A stretch of 64,000 nt of DNA. Source: Pseudomonas mandelii. GTDB lineage: Bacteria; Pseudomonadota; Gammaproteobacteria; Pseudomonadales; Pseudomonadaceae. How positions within the stretch are numbered: the first letter of the stretch is position 1; the number at the start of each line of letters is the position of its first letter. Below are positions 62,420-64,000 of this stretch, in pieces. The stretch is from NCBI RefSeq assembly GCF_024138395.1, contig NZ_JAMYDU010000017.1, positions 1-64,000 of the forward strand, written 5' to 3'. Below the pieces are notes generated by a model that searched no databases, was not told where the DNA came from, and saw only the letters and a list, made by a program, of their open reading frames with translations. The position numbers were made by a program, and so were the translations under genes.

Positions 62420-62545
62420 TTCGATTCCCTCGCGTCACTGCCCTTGGTTGCGCATTCGACTACGAGTGATCGCTTGTGTCCATCCTATTGACGTGGAGTG
62501 CCTGTAACATCCCTATCCATTGATTTGTACTGCTGGAGACGACCT

Positions 62546-63007
62546 TTGCCTGACACCCGCCCGCCCGTTCTTGATGAAATCGACCGCCAGTTGATCGCGG
62601 CCCTGCAGATCAATGCCCGCGAAAGCGTGGCCATGCTCGCCCGGCAACTGGGTATCGCCCGCACCACGGTGACGTCGCGTCTGGCACGGCTGGAAAAGGC
62701 CAAGGTGATCACCGGTTACGGTGTTCGCCTGGGGCAGCGCGTGGTGGATGGCGGATTGCAGGCGTATGTCGGGATTACTGTGCAACCACGGTCCGGCAAG
62801 GAAGTGCTGCGTCGTCTTAGCGCCATGGCGCAGGTGCAGCAGCTGTGCGCGGTGAGTGGCGAATTTGATTATGTAGCGTGGTTGCGCACCGACTCGCCGG
62901 AGCAACTGGATCAGTTGCTGGATCAGATTGGCAGTGTGGATGGGGTGGAGAAGACGACGACTTCGATCATCTTGAGCAGCAAGATTGATCGGGGGCAGCC
63001 GGTTTGA
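62546..63007 (+). CDS. Lrp/AsnC-family transcription regulator (next to davB)
   Basis: 153 aa. N-terminal helix-turn-helix (LDEIDRQLIAALQINARESVAMLARQLGIARTTVTSRLARLEK) and a C-terminal RAM ligand domain (YVGITVQPRSGKEVLRRLSAM...LSSKI). A TTG at 62546 is preferred: GGAG is 7 bases upstream and the frame then begins PDTRPPVLDEID. The GTG at 62498 is an alternative. It precedes davB on the same strand and is a likely amino-acid-responsive regulator of lysine degradation. Confidence 0.85.
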   Translation: MPDTRPPVLDEIDRQLIAALQINARESVAMLARQLGIARTTVTSRLARLEKAKVITGYGVRLGQRVVDGGLQAYVGITVQPRSGKEVLRRLSAMAQVQQLCAVSGEFDYVAWLRTDSPEQLDQLLDQIGSVDGVEKTTTSIILSSKIDRGQPV

Positions 63008-63044
63008 GTTTTAGCCAAAAGGTCTTGGGTTGTATGGTCGGGCC

Positions 63045-63073
63045 TCTTCGCGGGCAAGCCTCGCTCCTACAGG
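63045..63073. repeat. Single REP unit before davB
   Basis: CTTCGCGGGCAAGCCTCGCT and the following CCTACAGG form one unpaired unit of the main REP family. Confidence 0.8.
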
Positions 63074-63099
63074 TTAATTTCGTCGTAACGCCGTGTTAA

Positions 63100-63175
63100 G
63101 TCGTCATAATGTATTAGTACAAATCAAAATGACGACACATTGCGTCTTATTAACGTGTTCTACGCTCTCTAGAAT
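63100..63175 (+). promoter_or_regulatory. davB upstream region: inverted repeat and candidate promoter
   Basis: GTCGTCAT (63100-63107) and ATGACGAC (63129-63136) are exact inverses 21 bases apart, a spacing fitting an Lrp-type dimer. Further on, TTATTA (63147-63152) and TAGAAT (63170-63175) lie 17 bases apart as a possible promoter, about 60 bases before davB. Confidence 0.4.
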
Positions 63176-63237
63176 GGCTGCCATCTTTTCCTATACTCAG
63201 ACGCGCACTCTGCGTCAGGTCGCCAGCAAGGTCAGCC

Positions 63238-64000
63238 ATGAACAAGAACAATCGCCATCCTGCAGACGGTAAAAAACCGGTCACCGTTTTCGGCCCGGAC
63301 TTTCCTTTCGCCTTCGACGACTGGATCGAACACCCGGCCGGGCTGGGCAGCATTCCGGCGCACAATCACGGCGCCGAAGTGGCGATTGTCGGGGCGGGCA
63401 TTGCAGGCCTGGTGGCTGCCTACGAATTGATGAAACTGGGCCTCAAACCCGTCGTCTATGAAGCCTCGAAAATGGGTGGCCGACTGCGCTCCCAGGCTTT
63501 CAACGGCGCCGAAGGCATTATCGCCGAGCTCGGCGGTATGCGTTTCCCGGTGTCGTCGACCGCGTTTTATCACTACGTCGACAAGCTCGGCCTCCAGACC
63601 AAACCTTTCCCGAACCCGCTGACACCCGCTTCGGGCAGCACAGTGATCGATCTGGAAGGCAAAACTCATTACGCACAGAAACTGGCGGATCTTCCTGCAC
63701 TGTTCCAGGAAGTCGCTGACGCCTGGGCCGATGCTCTGGAAGCCGGCTCGCAGTTTTCCGATATCCAGCAAGCGATTCGTGACCGCGACGTGCCGCGCCT
63801 CAAGGAACTGTGGAATACCTTGGTGCCGCTGTGGGACGACCGCACGTTCTACGATTTCGTCGCCACCTCCGAAGCCTTCGCCAAGCTCTCGTTCCATCAC
63901 CGCGAAGTGTTCGGCCAGGTCGGTTTCGGTACCGGCGGCTGGGACTCGGACTTCCCCAACTCGATGCTGGAAATCTTCCGCGTGGTGATGACCAACTGCG
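63238..64000 (+). CDS. davB: Lysine 2-monooxygenase DavB (truncated by window edge)
   Basis: 254 codons visible with no stop. FAD-binding Rossmann motif VAIVGAGIAGLVAAYELMKLG, then VVYEASKMGGRLRSQAF and ELGGMRFPVSSTAFYHYVDKLG. The N-terminus (NKNNRHPADGKKPVTVFGPDFPF) matches the flavin amine oxidases that oxidise and decarboxylate L-lysine to 5-aminovaleramide. DavA, the amidase, normally lies next and would be right of the window. The AsnC-type regulator upstream supports the assignment. Confidence 0.88.
   Translation, partial: MNKNNRHPADGKKPVTVFGPDFPFAFDDWIEHPAGLGSIPAHNHGAEVAIVGAGIAGLVAAYELMKLGLKPVVYEASKMGGRLRSQAFNGAEGIIAELGGMRFPVSSTAFYHYVDKLGLQTKPFPNPLTPASGSTVIDLEGKTHYAQKLADLPALFQEVADAWADALEAGSQFSDIQQAIRDRDVPRLKELWNTLVPLWDDRTFYDFVATSEAFAKLSFHHREVFGQVGFGTGGWDSDFPNSMLEIFRVVMTNC

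Overview
This 64 kb window is a stretch of core chromosome from a fluorescent-group Pseudomonas, in the P. fluorescens/P. putida sense. The evidence is the high G+C content, the gene order (tyrS, anmK, erpA, argC, coq7, vfr, trpCDG, estA, trpE, gph, rpe, agt genes, murU, amgK, lptD, surA, pdxA, rsmA, apaGH, glpE, prkA, yeaH, spoVR, cca, folK, folB, plsY, tsaD, rpsU, dnaG, rpoD, rmcA, a CAU-anticodon tRNA, davB), and the many intergenic palindromic repeats of the REP/REPIN type. Genus assignment is secure. Species assignment is not possible by eye.

Left part (1-12.6 kb): a near-consensus promoter points leftward off the window, probably driving an rRNA operon just outside. Then come tyrS, a LysM/M23 peptidoglycan hydrolase with anmK, the Fe-S carrier erpA, argC, hemJ, a nitronate monooxygenase, a DUF805 membrane protein, an SDR, a HIT protein, coq7, an OsmC protein, the cAMP regulator vfr and a lipoate-ligase-like gene.

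Tryptophan region (12.8-20.9 kb): trpGDC and trpE are split, with an esterase autotransporter (estA) between them, and gph/rpe follow. Both trpG and trpE are preceded by closely related leader sequences that encode peptides ending in ARWRWRA. The trpE leader is the last codons of gph; the trpG leader is a separate 28-codon frame.

Transport and signalling (21-30.3 kb): an iron-type alcohol dehydrogenase, an agtABCD-like ABC importer (4-aminobutyrate/5-aminovalerate/polyamine class) and an AgtSR-like two-component pair. Two different REP families sit inside these units.

Envelope and ribosome region (30.4-41.8 kb): a DUF3530 lipase-fold protein, DjlA-like co-chaperone, murU-amgK (peptidoglycan recycling, functionally linked to anmK at the left), lptD-surA-pdxA-rsmA-apaG-apaH-glpE. 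Stress unit (42-47 kb): prkA-yeaH-spoVR. Then cca, folK/folB, plsY, tsaD, the macromolecular-synthesis set rpsU-dnaG-rpoD, and rmcA, a large PAS-GGDEF-EAL sensor.

Right part (59.6-64 kb): downstream of the tRNA is a less conserved, more A+T-rich patch with an orphan PotF-like binding protein, a LuxR-type protein reduced to its ends, and an unusual stand-alone FtsH-like (M41) metalloprotease domain. The window ends in davB (lysine 2-monooxygenase, truncated by the window edge) with its Lrp/AsnC-type regulator. DavB makes the precursor of 5-aminovalerate, the kind of substrate the agt importer takes up, so the two ends of the right half may be metabolically connected.

The features I find most worth a second look are the duplicated trp leaders, the stand-alone M41-like protein with its neighbours, the collapsed LuxR protein, the palindrome in front of agtA and the nested REP palindrome beside trpC.
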